Assembly: GCA_937901335.1 (NCBI GenBank)
Contig: CALCHC010000113.1
Coordinates: 1 to 61,991, forward strand
Reading direction: 5' to 3'
Source: an uncultured Phascolarctobacterium sp.
GTDB taxonomy: Bacteria; Bacillota; Negativicutes; Acidaminococcales; Acidaminococcaceae
DNA length: 61,991 bases
The notes beneath the pieces are model-generated. The model worked only from the letters and a program-made list of their open reading frames with translations, did not search any database and was not told where the DNA came from. Positions 26,919 through 35,753 of this stretch are shown one piece after another (within the stretch, counting starts at the first letter, position 1; every line of letters begins with the position of its first letter). A program made the position numbers and the translations under genes.

Positions 26919-28286
26919 TCATTCATCTAAATATTTTCCTTCTTTAATTTTCTTTTGTAGCCACACCAAGCGTAAGCTAAGTGCCGCAGCACAGGCGGTA
27001 ATGCCAATGATTAAACTAATCCAATAAGCATCAGGTCCCCAGCCACAAACATAATCAAAATATAAACCTAAAGGTAGGGCAACTCCCCAGTAAGCAAACA
27101 CACCCGCCCAAAAGGTTGCGTTCACGTCCTTATAGCCACGCAAAATCCCTTGGATAGGCGCCGCCACGGCATCAGAGAATTCCCACAAAATTGCATAGAT
27201 GATAAAGTGCACAGTAATATCTACAACCTGAGGATTGCTACTGTAAATAAGTGCCACCTGTTCACGCCAAATATATTCCAACCCAACATAACAACAGGTA
27301 CACAAAAGGCTCATCTGTAAACCAATGATAGTATAATCCTTCGCCATTTCAAAGCGTTTCGCTCCTGCTTCAACGCCAACAACAATGGTCAACGCCAAAG
27401 AAAAACTCAAAGGAACCATATATACTACTGAAGAAAAGTTCAGAGCCGCTTGATGAGCAGCAATAACTTCCGTACCAAACTTAGCTACCAGAAAAGCTAC
27501 TACGCCAAAGATACTGGTTTCTACGAAAATGGACACACCCATAGGCACGCCAATCTTCAGATATTCTTTGAAAACTTCTTTTGCAGTCTTAACCTTATCA
27601 AAAAGATGATACTCCTTAAAATTAGGCAATCTCGTAACTACAAACAAGAACATCAAAAGTAAAATCCAAAAGGTTAACCCCGTAGCTACACCTGCACCAA
27701 TACCGCCTAAACGCGGCAAACCAAACTTGCCAAAAATCAATATATAATTCAAGCAAGCATTAATAGGCAAAGCAAGCATATAAATTTTCATAGTCAGGTG
27801 AGTATAACCTAAAGTATCTACCAAACAACGTAAGGGACTTATTAAAAAGAAAGGTAGTATCCCAATCCCTACGCCTACAAGATACCAAGTAGCAACGTAT
27901 TCAACGTCAGGTGCAAGCCCCATATAGCTTAAAAAGATAGGTGCAAAAATAATACCACTTAAAATTACAAGCAAGGCAAAAAAAGTACCAAGCATTAAAC
28001 CGTGACGCACCACAACTTTAATCCTATCTTTCTCTCCTGCACCTAACAAATGAGCAATTAAAGGCATCCCTGCTAAAAGTACACCGTTAATACCAGTCTG
28101 CACAGGCATCCACAAATTACCACCAATGGCCGCACCTGCTAAATCCACATCACCCGCCTGCCCCGACATACTGGCATCAAAAAAGTACATGCCAATAATC
28201 GCAATCTGCGTACCAATTATGGGTAGCATAATGCTCAAAAGACGTCTAATCTTATCACGTTGCTCTTTTTGAAATAACTTCAACAT
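26919..28286 (-). CDS. MATE family multidrug/solute efflux transporter
   Basis: A protein of about 455 aa with twelve predicted membrane helices in two homologous halves and the MATE features 'IIGTQIAIIGMYFFDASMSGQAG' near the N-terminus and a second repeat near residue 235. MATE proteins expel cationic compounds in exchange for Na+ or H+. The frame extends back to 28361 inside the ABC-F gene, but AGGAAG stands before the ATG at 28286, which fits the family start. Substrate unknown. Confidence 0.88.
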   Translation of the reverse strand: MLKLFQKEQRDKIRRLLSIMLPIIGTQIAIIGMYFFDASMSGQAGDVDLAGAAIGGNLWMPVQTGINGVLLAGMPLIAHLLGAGEKDRIKVVVRHGLMLGTFFALLVILSGIIFAPIFLSYMGLAPDVEYVATWYLVGVGIGILPFFLISPLRCLVDTLGYTHLTMKIYMLALPINACLNYILIFGKFGLPRLGGIGAGVATGLTFWILLLMFLFVVTRLPNFKEYHLFDKVKTAKEVFKEYLKIGVPMGVSIFVETSIFGVVAFLVAKFGTEVIAAHQAALNFSSVVYMVPLSFSLALTIVVGVEAGAKRFEMAKDYTIIGLQMSLLCTCCYVGLEYIWREQVALIYSSNPQVVDITVHFIIYAILWEFSDAVAAPIQGILRGYKDVNATFWAGVFAYWGVALPLGLYFDYVCGWGPDAYWISLIIGITACAAALSLRLVWLQKKIKEGKYLDE

Positions 28287-28302
28287 TATTATCTTCCTAA
28301 AA

Positions 28303-30186
28303 TTATTCTTCCTGTTCGGCAAGCTCTGACAAATACGCCCATCTATCCACCAATTGGTCAAGGCGTGCTTGCGCTTCCTCTTGTTTTTTAGTAAGCTCGT
28401 TTAATTTTACAAAATCACTGCCACAAGCATTAATCTCTAAACCAAACATTTTTATTTCAGCTTCAGTACGAGCAATCTCTTGGTCAATGTTTTGTAATTC
28501 CAAACGCTCACTATAAGTCATCTTCTTTTTATTGACAGGTTTAGGCTCTTCCTTCACCACAGGTTTATTAGCCTTTGCCACAGCAACTTGTTCTTCTTGC
28601 ACAACTGCTTCGTAATCACTGTAACCACCATTGTATTGGCGTAAAATTCCGCCAGCTTGCAGTGCAAAAATTTTATTAGCAAATCTATCCAAGAAATATC
28701 TATCGTGAGATACAGCAATAACTGCACCTGCGAAATTATCCAGATAATCTTCCAAAACAGATAATGTAGGAATATCCAAATCATTGGTAGGTTCGTCCAA
28801 AATTAAAACATTGGGAGCAGACATCAAAACTCTCAACAAATATAAGCGTCGTTGTTCGCCACCACTCAATTTATTTACAGGTACCCATTGCAAATCAGGC
28901 GGGAACAAGAAGCGTTCAAGCATCTGTGCTGCGCTAATGCGAGTTCCATCTGCAGTATCAATGTAATTATTAACTTCCTTGATATATTCCAAAACCTTTT
29001 GGCTTGTATCAGGAAACTCACTGTGTTGGGAGAAGTATCCAATTTTTACAGTTTGCCCTACAGTCATAGAACCACTAGTAGGTTGCAGTTTCCCTGCAAT
29101 AATATCCATCAAAGTAGATTTTCCTGCACCGTTAGGACCAACAATACCTACTCTATCATTACGGAGCAGAATATAACTAAAATCTTTAATATAGTCCACA
29201 CCGTCGTAGACCATACCAATATTATTCAACTCAATAGTGGTTTTACCAAGACGACTGCTAACGGAAGACATCTCAAGATTAGCTTCCACTTGTACATTTT
29301 CCACTTCCGCCTTAATTTGAGCAAAACGTTCAACACGGTCTTTCTTCTTAGTACGTCGAGCTTCTGCCCCGCGACTAATCCAAGCTAATTCACGGCGATA
29401 AATGTTACGCAGCTTTTGTGCCGCAGAAGCTTCTGCAATACGACGTTCTTCACGTTTTTCCAGGAACAAGCTGTAGTTACCAACATAAAGATAACCTTGA
29501 CCATTATCAATTTCCAAGGTACGATTTACAACTCTATCGAAGAAGTAACGGTCATGGGTAACCATCAAAAGCGCACCCTTACGTTTCAAAAGCTGTTGTT
29601 CCAACCAAGCAACAGTGCTGTTATCCATATGGTTAGTAGGTTCGTCCAAAATAAGTAAGTCTGACGGACGCACCAAAACACCGGCAAGAGCAACACGTTT
29701 ACGTTGGCCTCCGCTTAATTCTTCCATCTTTTGTTGCAAATTAGTAATACCTAATTGATGGAGTACAGCCTTAGCTTCACTTTCCAATTGCCAAGCGTAC
29801 TTGTTATCCATTTCTTGTTGCAGGTCGAGCAAAACTTTTTGCAGTTTCACATCATCAGGATGGGCAACAGCTTCTTCCACTGCAGTTTCATATTTGCGCA
29901 GTAAAACCATCAAAGGGGAATCACCTTTGAAGATTTGTTCCAAAACAGTTGCCTGCGGTTCAAAAGGAGGATCTTGAGGCAAGTACTCCATTACTACAGT
30001 ACCGGGAATAATCATCTTGCCGCCACCAGCATCACGATTGGCTATCATCTTCAAAAATGTACTTTTGCCAGTACCGTTGACACCAATAATACCTACTTTA
30101 TCCCCTTCTTCTACGTTAAAGTTTATATTTTTAAACAGAACTCTGTCCCCATAACTAAAGGACAAGTTTTCAGCACTTAAAATCAT
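28303..30186 (-). CDS. ABC-F family ATPase (Uup/EttA-type)
   Basis: About 627 aa with two ATPase domains and no membrane segments. Walker A motifs are GVNGTGKST (near 36) and GPNGAGKST (near 350), with LSGGQ and LSGGE signatures, an interdomain linker rich in Arg/Lys/Glu, and a C-terminal coiled coil (about 560-627) like Uup. ABC-F proteins act on ribosomes or, for Uup, on DNA or ribosome assembly. The ATG at 30186 is preceded by AGCAGG, which lies inside the terminator stem of the preceding unit. An in-frame ATG at 30231 is not supported. Confidence 0.9.
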   Translation of the reverse strand: MILSAENLSFSYGDRVLFKNINFNVEEGDKVGIIGVNGTGKSTFLKMIANRDAGGGKMIIPGTVVMEYLPQDPPFEPQATVLEQIFKGDSPLMVLLRKYETAVEEAVAHPDDVKLQKVLLDLQQEMDNKYAWQLESEAKAVLHQLGITNLQQKMEELSGGQRKRVALAGVLVRPSDLLILDEPTNHMDNSTVAWLEQQLLKRKGALLMVTHDRYFFDRVVNRTLEIDNGQGYLYVGNYSLFLEKREERRIAEASAAQKLRNIYRRELAWISRGAEARRTKKKDRVERFAQIKAEVENVQVEANLEMSSVSSRLGKTTIELNNIGMVYDGVDYIKDFSYILLRNDRVGIVGPNGAGKSTLMDIIAGKLQPTSGSMTVGQTVKIGYFSQHSEFPDTSQKVLEYIKEVNNYIDTADGTRISAAQMLERFLFPPDLQWVPVNKLSGGEQRRLYLLRVLMSAPNVLILDEPTNDLDIPTLSVLEDYLDNFAGAVIAVSHDRYFLDRFANKIFALQAGGILRQYNGGYSDYEAVVQEEQVAVAKANKPVVKEEPKPVNKKKMTYSERLELQNIDQEIARTEAEIKMFGLEINACGSDFVKLNELTKKQEEAQARLDQLVDRWAYLSELAEQEE

Positions 30187-30189
30187 AAT

Positions 30190-30245
30190 AAAAAGCCTGC
30201 TTTCTTTTGTAGTATTTCCATTATACCACAATCAAAAAGCAGGCT
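30190..30245 (-). terminator. Terminator of the barnase/barstar unit, enclosing the ABC-F promoter
   Basis: Arms 30236-30245 (minus-strand AGCCTGCTTT) and 30194-30203 (AAAGCAGGCT) form a 10-bp stem followed by TTTTT. The loop of 32 bases contains a TATAAT box at 30220-30225. The distal arm also carries the AGCAGG ribosome site of the ABC-F gene. Confidence 0.75.
30220..30225 (-). promoter_or_regulatory. -10 box of the ABC-F gene inside the terminator loop
   Basis: A perfect minus-strand TATAAT lies 34 bases before the ABC-F ATG. Transcription would begin near 30213, so the transcript contains only the distal stem arm and its ribosome site stays unpaired. No clear -35 is seen. Confidence 0.55.
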
Positions 30246-30251
30246 AAAGTT

Positions 30252-30521
30252 TTAGCAAATCTTCACTTGTAAAGCTTCGTTTTCTTCAGCAGCATCTTCC
30301 AAAACTGCCAACAGTTGCTTACCATACCAACCTAAATATTTTTCTTCAGTTACCTTTTTAGAAATAACAATTTCTGTGGGAACTGCAAGCTCTGTCAAAC
30401 AGTCATGAAGTGCATCCAGATTCATACCATAGTATTCAGGAAGCTCCAAGGCTTGATGCAGATAGTTGTGCAAAGAAACCAAACTAGTCATTTTATTCAA
30501 ATCTAATTTAATAGTACGCAT
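30252..30521 (-). CDS. Barstar-family ribonuclease inhibitor
   Basis: An 89-aa protein that matches barstar of Bacillus amyloliquefaciens along most of its length. The core 'LPEYYGMNLDALHDCLT' (27-43) keeps the two acidic residues that plug the barnase active site (Asp36 and Asp40, equal to barstar Asp35 and Asp39); barstar Trp38 is His here. It has no signal sequence, so it acts in the cytoplasm. It lies 9 bases after the barnase-like gene, as expected for an immunity gene. Confidence 0.93.
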   Translation of the reverse strand: MRTIKLDLNKMTSLVSLHNYLHQALELPEYYGMNLDALHDCLTELAVPTEIVISKKVTEEKYLGWYGKQLLAVLEDAAEENEALQVKIC

Positions 30522-30530
30522 AACTTCCTC

Positions 30531-31064
30531 CTAATATAACTTGGTAAAAGTTTTGTAATGGTCTCCAGTGTAATAAATAAGACCATCATTGGAATAAACT
30601 ATGCGCTTGGCATTGCGATTACCTTTTACGTAATCAATGTCGCACTCACGATAGGTACGACCATTTTTCTTAGGCAGAATACCTTCATAGTTGCCAAATT
30701 TATCGCCGCCAATTGATTTACCGGGCGCAACTTTATCAAGAGTACCTTTAGTTTGCCAACCTAATTTTTGAGCTTCACCCTTAGTAATGTAATTGTGCGG
30801 GAGCTTTGCAAATTGGTTGATGTATGCAGCTACACGCACCTTATCAGTGTAAGCACCGCTTTCACTAATGCTAATCTTATTACTATTGGCTTTTTCTTGA
30901 GTTACAACTTTTTTAGTGGTTTGAGTTGTCTTTGCCTTAGTTTCAACTTGCGCAGTAACTTTAGCAGGAGCAGAAGTTTTTGCTTCCTTCTTCTCACCAC
31001 CACAACCTACGATAACGCTCATAACGAGCATTAAGCTACACAAAAACGCTAGAATCTTTTTCAT
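30531..31064 (-). CDS. Barnase-like ribonuclease with lipoprotein signal
   Basis: 177 aa: a lipoprotein signal with lipobox VIVGC (Cys21), a Lys/Thr/Ala-rich linker (about 22-65) and a C-terminal domain (about 72-177) that aligns with barnase without gaps in its core. The barnase catalytic set is complete: Lys95 (barnase 27), Glu140 (73), Arg150 (83), Arg154 (87) and His169 (102). Barnase cleaves single-stranded RNA after G. Lipid anchoring is unusual, since barnase is secreted free. GAGGAG precedes the ATG. It lies 51 bases after rlmH with no evident promoter of its own. Confidence 0.93.
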   Translation of the reverse strand: MKKILAFLCSLMLVMSVIVGCGGEKKEAKTSAPAKVTAQVETKAKTTQTTKKVVTQEKANSNKISISESGAYTDKVRVAAYINQFAKLPHNYITKGEAQKLGWQTKGTLDKVAPGKSIGGDKFGNYEGILPKKNGRTYRECDIDYVKGNRNAKRIVYSNDGLIYYTGDHYKTFTKLY

Positions 31065-31115
31065 AATTCACTCTCCTCTCTAAAAATTTTCAGAATTGCT
31101 GTATTTCTAGATTTA

Positions 31116-31595
31116 CTACCAGTGATATTTCTCGCCTCTACTAATCTTAAACGCCCTATAGATTTGCTCAATCAAAAGCAATCTAATCATTTGATGAGTA
31201 AAGGTCATTTTAGAAAAACTCAAAGCATAATCTGCACGCTTACGCAATGCATCAGTATAACCAAAAGCACCGCCAATAACGAAAGTTATATGGCTGTTTC
31301 CATTTAAGGCAAGAGCGTCAATCTTACTAGCCAATTCAGGAGAAGAAAGCTGCTTGCCAATAACATCCAACAAAATCACATAAGAATTTTCCGGGATTAT
31401 TGCCAAAAGTCTTTGAGTTTCTTTCTCCAACACTTGTTCTTTTTCTGCAGGGGAAGGATTATCCGGCATTTTTTCTTCATTGATTGCTACGGTTTCTAAT
31501 TTACAAAAGGGTGTTAATCTTTTTGTAAATTCATCAATACCAGCAGTCAAATATTTTTCTTTAATCTTGCCAACGCAAGCAATTGTTATCTTCAC
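31116..31595 (-). CDS. rlmH: 23S rRNA pseudouridine-1915 N3-methyltransferase
   Basis: A SPOUT-class methyltransferase of 159 aa with 'FVIGGAFGY' (about 103-111) and the conserved C-terminal 'QIYRAFKISRGEKYHW'. Both are diagnostic of RlmH (YbeA/YydA), and length is exact. It modifies the helix-69 loop of 23S rRNA. The gene follows htrA by one base and keeps the walJ-htrA-rlmH order known from Bacillus (walJ-htrC-rlmH). Confidence 0.96.
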   Translation of the reverse strand: MKITIACVGKIKEKYLTAGIDEFTKRLTPFCKLETVAINEEKMPDNPSPAEKEQVLEKETQRLLAIIPENSYVILLDVIGKQLSSPELASKIDALALNGNSHITFVIGGAFGYTDALRKRADYALSFSKMTFTHQMIRLLLIEQIYRAFKISRGEKYHW

Positions 31596-31596
31596 A

Positions 31597-32694
31597 TCAA
31601 TATCCTTTCGGTATCTCTTGCAAGGTTACGGTTTTAGTTATTTCGCCACCACTACGCATGATTACAACTTTAATTTTATCGCCAACTGCGCATTTAGCAA
31701 TCAATTCACGCAAGCCCTTAGTAGTAGTAACTTTTTCACCATTGAATTCCAAGATTACGTCACCAGCTGCAATACCAGCTTTAGCTGCCGGACTATCCTT
31801 AACAACTTTGGCAATAAATACACCACCATGCAAATCAATTTCAAAACCGAAACGGTCTGCAACTTCTTTATCAATCAAGGATGCACCCAAGTACGGTCTT
31901 GCTACGCGACCTTTATCAGCAAGTTGATCCAAGATAGGTTTCGCAGTATTGATGGGGATTGCAAAACCAATGCCTTCTACACCACTCACCGCAATCTTAG
32001 CACTGTTAATACCTACAACTTCGCCATCCGCATTTACCAATGCGCCACCACTGTTACCAGGGTTAATAGCTGCATCTGTTTGGATAAGGTTAAACTTACG
32101 CTCGCCAAGCTCAATACTACGATTCAAAGCACTAATTACACCAGCAGTAACACTACCACGAAACTCCAAGCCAAGAGGATTACCAATAGCAATTGCAGGT
32201 TCGCCAACTTGCAAGGCATCGCTGTCACCAAAGGTTGCTACCGGTAAATCTTTTTCTTCAACTTGAACAACAGCAAGGTCAGTAGCAGCATCTTCACCAA
32301 GCACTTTACCTTTTACTGTACGACCGTCAGTAAGGCTTACAATAATTTCAGACGCACCTTCTACAACGTGGTGATTAGTTGCAATTAAACCATTTTTAGA
32401 GTCATAAACAACACCGCTACCAGTGCCGCGTTCTACAAATTTTACGCGATTAAAGAAGTCACGCACATACGCTTTGTTAGTAATACCAACAACTGCAGGG
32501 CCAACTTTTTTCGCAGCAGCCACAATGGGAGTATTGCGGGCAGAACTTACTTGTTGTTCCACAACTACAGGTTTCTCTTTTGCAGGCGCAGCTTTAGTCT
32601 TATTATCACCACAACCAGCAGCAATCAGCACTGCCGCACCAAGCAAGCCACACATAAAAATGTGTAAGCCTTTTTTCCAAAAGCTTTTGTTCAT
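31597..32694 (-). CDS. HtrA/DegP-type serine protease, lipoprotein form
   Basis: About 365 aa. A lipoprotein signal (lipobox IAAGC, Cys28) is followed by a trypsin-like domain with the full triad (His in TNHHVVE, Asp in DAATDLAVV, Ser in NPGNSGGAL) and one C-terminal PDZ domain (about 265-360). It degrades or refolds damaged envelope proteins. Most relatives carry a membrane anchor or a cleaved signal instead of a lipobox. The ATG at 32694 is preferred to 32703. It sits between walJ and rlmH. Confidence 0.92.
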   Translation of the reverse strand: MNKSFWKKGLHIFMCGLLGAAVLIAAGCGDNKTKAAPAKEKPVVVEQQVSSARNTPIVAAAKKVGPAVVGITNKAYVRDFFNRVKFVERGTGSGVVYDSKNGLIATNHHVVEGASEIIVSLTDGRTVKGKVLGEDAATDLAVVQVEEKDLPVATFGDSDALQVGEPAIAIGNPLGLEFRGSVTAGVISALNRSIELGERKFNLIQTDAAINPGNSGGALVNADGEVVGINSAKIAVSGVEGIGFAIPINTAKPILDQLADKGRVARPYLGASLIDKEVADRFGFEIDLHGGVFIAKVVKDSPAAKAGIAAGDVILEFNGEKVTTTKGLRELIAKCAVGDKIKVVIMRSGGEITKTVTLQEIPKGY

Positions 32695-32712
32695 ATATCT
32701 CACTCCTAACTT

Positions 32713-33489
32713 TTAATAATCTTTTACTATCCTATCCTGCGCCGCCACTATGATATGCGCTTCATTAAAAAGTGAAGCTCCGTCCAAAATATTACGTACC
32801 GTATCTAATGCCAAACGGGGCAGATTATTTTCTTGACTTAAATGTGCCAGAATAATATTTTCCGGAAGTCGTGGCAAATGTGCCAAAAGCCAACCAGCAC
32901 TTTCGTTAGACAAGTGACCACGCGTACTTAAAATTCGTTGCTTCAAATGAGGCGGATAAATACCATTCTTAAGCATTTCCACATCGTGATTAGCTTCCAA
33001 GATAATAGTGTCAGCGTCTTCTGCCGCTTGCCTTACCGCAGGAGTTACAAAACCGGTATCCGTAATGTAGGCACACTTACTACCATTACATTTAAAAACA
33101 TAACCGTGAGGGTCAACAGCATCGTGAGGAATTTCAAAGCTGTTAATTTCTACCTCACCACACTTCAAAGCGCCACCAATAATGCGACAGTTGCGACGTT
33201 CAATCTTAGGTTCTTTACTTAAGATAGCACGCCAAGTAAGTTCACTGCTATAAATTGGCACAGTATGTTTTTTCGTAAAGGTAGCTAAACCTTTAACGTG
33301 GTCAATATGTTCATGGGTAAGAAATATGCCATCTAAATCCTCTACGCTAAAACCAACTTCATTTAAACGGGAAGTAAGCATCTTGCAGCTAATACCCATA
33401 TCTACTAAAAAATTTTGCTTACCAGTGCTAATCAAGGCAGAATTCCCTTTACTACCACTGGCCAACATCGTTACCTTAAACGCATTCAC
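32713..33489 (-). CDS. walJ: WalJ/YycJ metallo-beta-lactamase-fold hydrolase
   Basis: A 258-aa protein with the MBL-fold metal motif THEHIDH (about 57-63), a second His in 'IPHDAVD' and 'ILEANHD', as in YycJ/WalJ. Family members are double-strand 5'-3' exonuclease-like enzymes linked to cell division and mismatch repair. It overlaps deoC by 4 bases and precedes htrA, the order seen downstream of the WalRK system in Bacillus, though walRK are absent from this window. Confidence 0.88.
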   Translation of the reverse strand: MNAFKVTMLASGSKGNSALISTGKQNFLVDMGISCKMLTSRLNEVGFSVEDLDGIFLTHEHIDHVKGLATFTKKHTVPIYSSELTWRAILSKEPKIERRNCRIIGGALKCGEVEINSFEIPHDAVDPHGYVFKCNGSKCAYITDTGFVTPAVRQAAEDADTIILEANHDVEMLKNGIYPPHLKQRILSTRGHLSNESAGWLLAHLPRLPENIILAHLSQENNLPRLALDTVRNILDGASLFNEAHIIVAAQDRIVKDY

Positions 33490-34169
33490 TTGGGCAATCC
33501 TCCGCCCATAGCTTTTGCTTCATCTTCACAAATGGCAACGCCTGCACTAGTACCAATCCTATCTGCACCAGCAGCAATCATTGCTTTTGCTGTTTCATAA
33601 TCACGAATACCGCCTGCAGCCTTAACGCCAATTCCATAGTGTTTAGCTTCTCGTGCCAAAATTTCTACATCGTGTAGTGTTGCGCCACCTTTGCTAAAGC
33701 CAGTACTGGTTTTTACAAAAGCTGCACCACCTTTGGCAACAAGTTCACAAGCCTTAACCTTTTCTTCATCAGAAAGCAAGCAGGTTTCAATAATAACCTT
33801 TACTGCATAAGGCTTAGCAGCTTCTACGACAGCAGCAATATCTTCTACTACACCATCATAATTACCGCTTTTAAAGGCCGACATATTCATAACCATATCT
33901 ACTTCATCAACGTGGTCTTCATCTACAGCAAGCTTAGTAGCTAAAGCTTTTACTTCGCTTCTATCTGCGCCCAAAGGAAAACCAACAACGGTTACAATCT
34001 TTACGTCCGTACCAGTCAGTAAATGACGTGCTAAACCAGCGTAACAGGTATTTACGCACACGCCACCTAAATTATATTCTTTAGCTTCTGCACACAACTT
34101 CATAATGTCCGTAACAGTAGCTTCCGGTTTCAAAAGAGTATGTTCCAAATATTTAGCAATACTCATCAC
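33486..34169 (-). CDS. deoC: Deoxyribose-phosphate aldolase
   Basis: A 227-aa class I aldolase with 'EHTLLKPEAT' at the start, the Schiff-base lysine in FVKTSTGFS (about 151-159) and the phosphate-site 'KAAGGIRD'. DeoC splits deoxyribose 5-phosphate to acetaldehyde and glyceraldehyde 3-phosphate. It is the first gene of the deoC-walJ-htrA-rlmH-barnase-barstar run and has an extended -10 promoter upstream. GGGAGG precedes the ATG. Confidence 0.95.
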   Translation of the reverse strand: MMSIAKYLEHTLLKPEATVTDIMKLCAEAKEYNLGGVCVNTCYAGLARHLLTGTDVKIVTVVGFPLGADRSEVKALATKLAVDEDHVDEVDMVMNMSAFKSGNYDGVVEDIAAVVEAAKPYAVKVIIETCLLSDEEKVKACELVAKGGAAFVKTSTGFSKGGATLHDVEILAREAKHYGIGVKAAGGIRDYETAKAMIAAGADRIGTSAGVAICEDEAKAMGGGLPK

Positions 34170-34222
34170 AACAACCTCCCATTCATCTATGTAAAAACAT
34201 TCAATACTTATCCATTATGTTT

Positions 34223-34231
34223 ATTATAACA
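34223..34231 (-). promoter_or_regulatory. Extended -10 promoter of deoC
   Basis: Minus-strand TGTTATAAT, identical to the lpxB promoter core, about 54 bases before the deoC ATG. No recognisable -35 was found at 16-19 bases. Confidence 0.55.
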
Positions 34232-34271
34232 AATTTACTGCATACCTTTGTAGCAAATTCGTAAAAAGCAC

Positions 34272-34302
34272 AAAAAACTGCCCCATTAAAAATGAGGCAG
34301 TT
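34272..34302 (-). terminator. Rho-independent terminator after tolC
   Basis: A 12-bp stem (34276-34287 with 34291-34302; one G-U pair) with a 3-base loop, followed on the minus strand by TTTTTT. It lies 13 bases after the tolC stop and ends the Mla/TolC region. Confidence 0.85.
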
Positions 34303-34315
34303 AAAAACTTCGTTT

Positions 34316-35710
34316 TTATTTTTCTACTTTTACTTCGTGGGGGAACTGCATCGGCACGCCAATAGCATTTTCCAAATTAGTTTTGGAAATATTGTAATCG
34401 TATACAGATTGCAGATAGTTGGTTTGCGCATTGGTCAAAGCAACTTGTGCGTCCAATACGTCGGTGTTAGTACCAACGCCTGCTTGGTAGCGCAATTGAG
34501 CAATACGATAATCTTCTTCTGCTTGAGATACTGCTACTTCGGTAGTGCTAATACGTTTTTCAGCTTCACGCAAGTTCAAGTATTGGCTACGTACGTCAAG
34601 CATTACAGCATCGATGGTATCACGATAGGTTTCTTCAGCACTGAAGTATTTAGCTTCAGCAGCGTGAGCTTTGGAGCGAGTAACGCCAGTATCGAAAATG
34701 GTTAAGCTAACATTCACGCCAGCGCTCCAAGTACTTTCTTCATCAGCAGCCCAGTGACCATCTTTGGTATCCCAGTTTTGGGTAGCAAAAGCACTGATTT
34801 GCGGTTGATAGCCACTACGAGCAGCTCTTACTTGACCGCGAGCAGCTTGCACGCCTTGCTTAGCTTGTTCCAGTTCAGGGCGGTTTTTAGATGCATATTC
34901 TAAGCAATAGTTCAAATCCTTATCATAAGGAACATAGCTCAAAGTATCTTCCAAGAAAAGATTGGTTTCCAAGGGCAAGCCAATGATTTTATTGAAATTA
35001 GCTTCTGCCAAATCGTAAGCGTTTTCTGCCTTGATAAGATTTTGTTGAGCGTTGGCAAGTTCTACTTCACTGCGCAATACGTCAACTTTAGCAACAACAC
35101 CAACATCGTATTGAGCTTTTACATTTTTAAGATGTTCTTCAAGACGAACTACAGATTCTTTACTAAGTACTTGCATATCGTCAGCTTGAAGCACAGCAAA
35201 ATATCCATTGGTAACAGTAGCACGCATATCGTTGTAAGATTTTTGCACGCCAACAAGAGCAGATTTGTAGCCTGCTTTAGCACTCATGATTTGACCAGAG
35301 AGCGCACCACCAGTATATAAGAGCATAGTAGCAGTTACGCTGTTGGAATATTGGTTACCAATTCTTGCTTTACCATTACTAGTTTGCTTAACCATATCAT
35401 ACCATTCTTCAGTCATACCACCACGGGTTGCACTTGCACTACCTTTAACAGTAATCCAACGGCTAGCACGAGCTGCGTTCAAAGAAGCACGAGCCGCATC
35501 TTTTTCAAAGTCTGCAATTTTAATAGCAGGGTTAGTTTCAAAAGCACGAACCATAGCTTCTTGCATGTTCATTTGTACTACAGGAGCTTCAGCAGCTGCT
35601 TGAACTTCTGCATTTGCTTGTTCTTCCGCAGCAAACGCAGATTGGCACAACATCATAGTAATAGCCGCAGAAAGCATCAATAAACGTTTGCTTAATTTAT
35701 TTTTAGACAT
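34316..35710 (-). CDS. TolC family outer-membrane channel protein
   Basis: 464 aa from the ATG at 35710; as in lpxD, the first in-frame ATG (35725) belongs to the GGAGG site. A signal peptide ends near AFA (about residue 28). Two homologous halves of long coiled-coil helices contain the TolC repeats 'YDVGVVAKVDVLRSEVELANAQ' and 'YQAGVGTNTDVLDAQVALTNAQ', and each half has strands for the shared barrel. TolC trimers form the exit duct for efflux and type I secretion. No inner-membrane pump or adaptor gene is adjacent. It follows mlaD but has its own promoter and operator. Confidence 0.93.
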   Translation of the reverse strand: MSKNKLSKRLLMLSAAITMMLCQSAFAAEEQANAEVQAAAEAPVVQMNMQEAMVRAFETNPAIKIADFEKDAARASLNAARASRWITVKGSASATRGGMTEEWYDMVKQTSNGKARIGNQYSNSVTATMLLYTGGALSGQIMSAKAGYKSALVGVQKSYNDMRATVTNGYFAVLQADDMQVLSKESVVRLEEHLKNVKAQYDVGVVAKVDVLRSEVELANAQQNLIKAENAYDLAEANFNKIIGLPLETNLFLEDTLSYVPYDKDLNYCLEYASKNRPELEQAKQGVQAARGQVRAARSGYQPQISAFATQNWDTKDGHWAADEESTWSAGVNVSLTIFDTGVTRSKAHAAEAKYFSAEETYRDTIDAVMLDVRSQYLNLREAEKRISTTEVAVSQAEEDYRIAQLRYQAGVGTNTDVLDAQVALTNAQTNYLQSVYDYNISKTNLENAIGVPMQFPHEVKVEK

Positions 35711-35730
35711 CTTATAAACCTCCAATCAAG

Positions 35731-35746
35731 CTGACTAATCAGTCAG
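35731..35746. promoter_or_regulatory. TetR-type operator at the tolC start site
   Basis: Arms CTGACT and AGTCAG surround 4 bases, giving a 16-bp palindrome 7 bases downstream of the tolC -10 box, over the expected transcription start. The arrangement and the TGACT/AGTCA half-sites resemble operators of TetR-family efflux repressors. No TetR gene lies in the window. Confidence 0.6.
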
Positions 35747-35753
35747 TATTAAA

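Noticed and set aside
31480..32247. A 255-aa plus-strand frame opposite rlmH and htrA
   Set aside because: It lies opposite two well-identified genes. Its Ser/Thr/Asn/Phe-rich translation is typical of a shadow frame.
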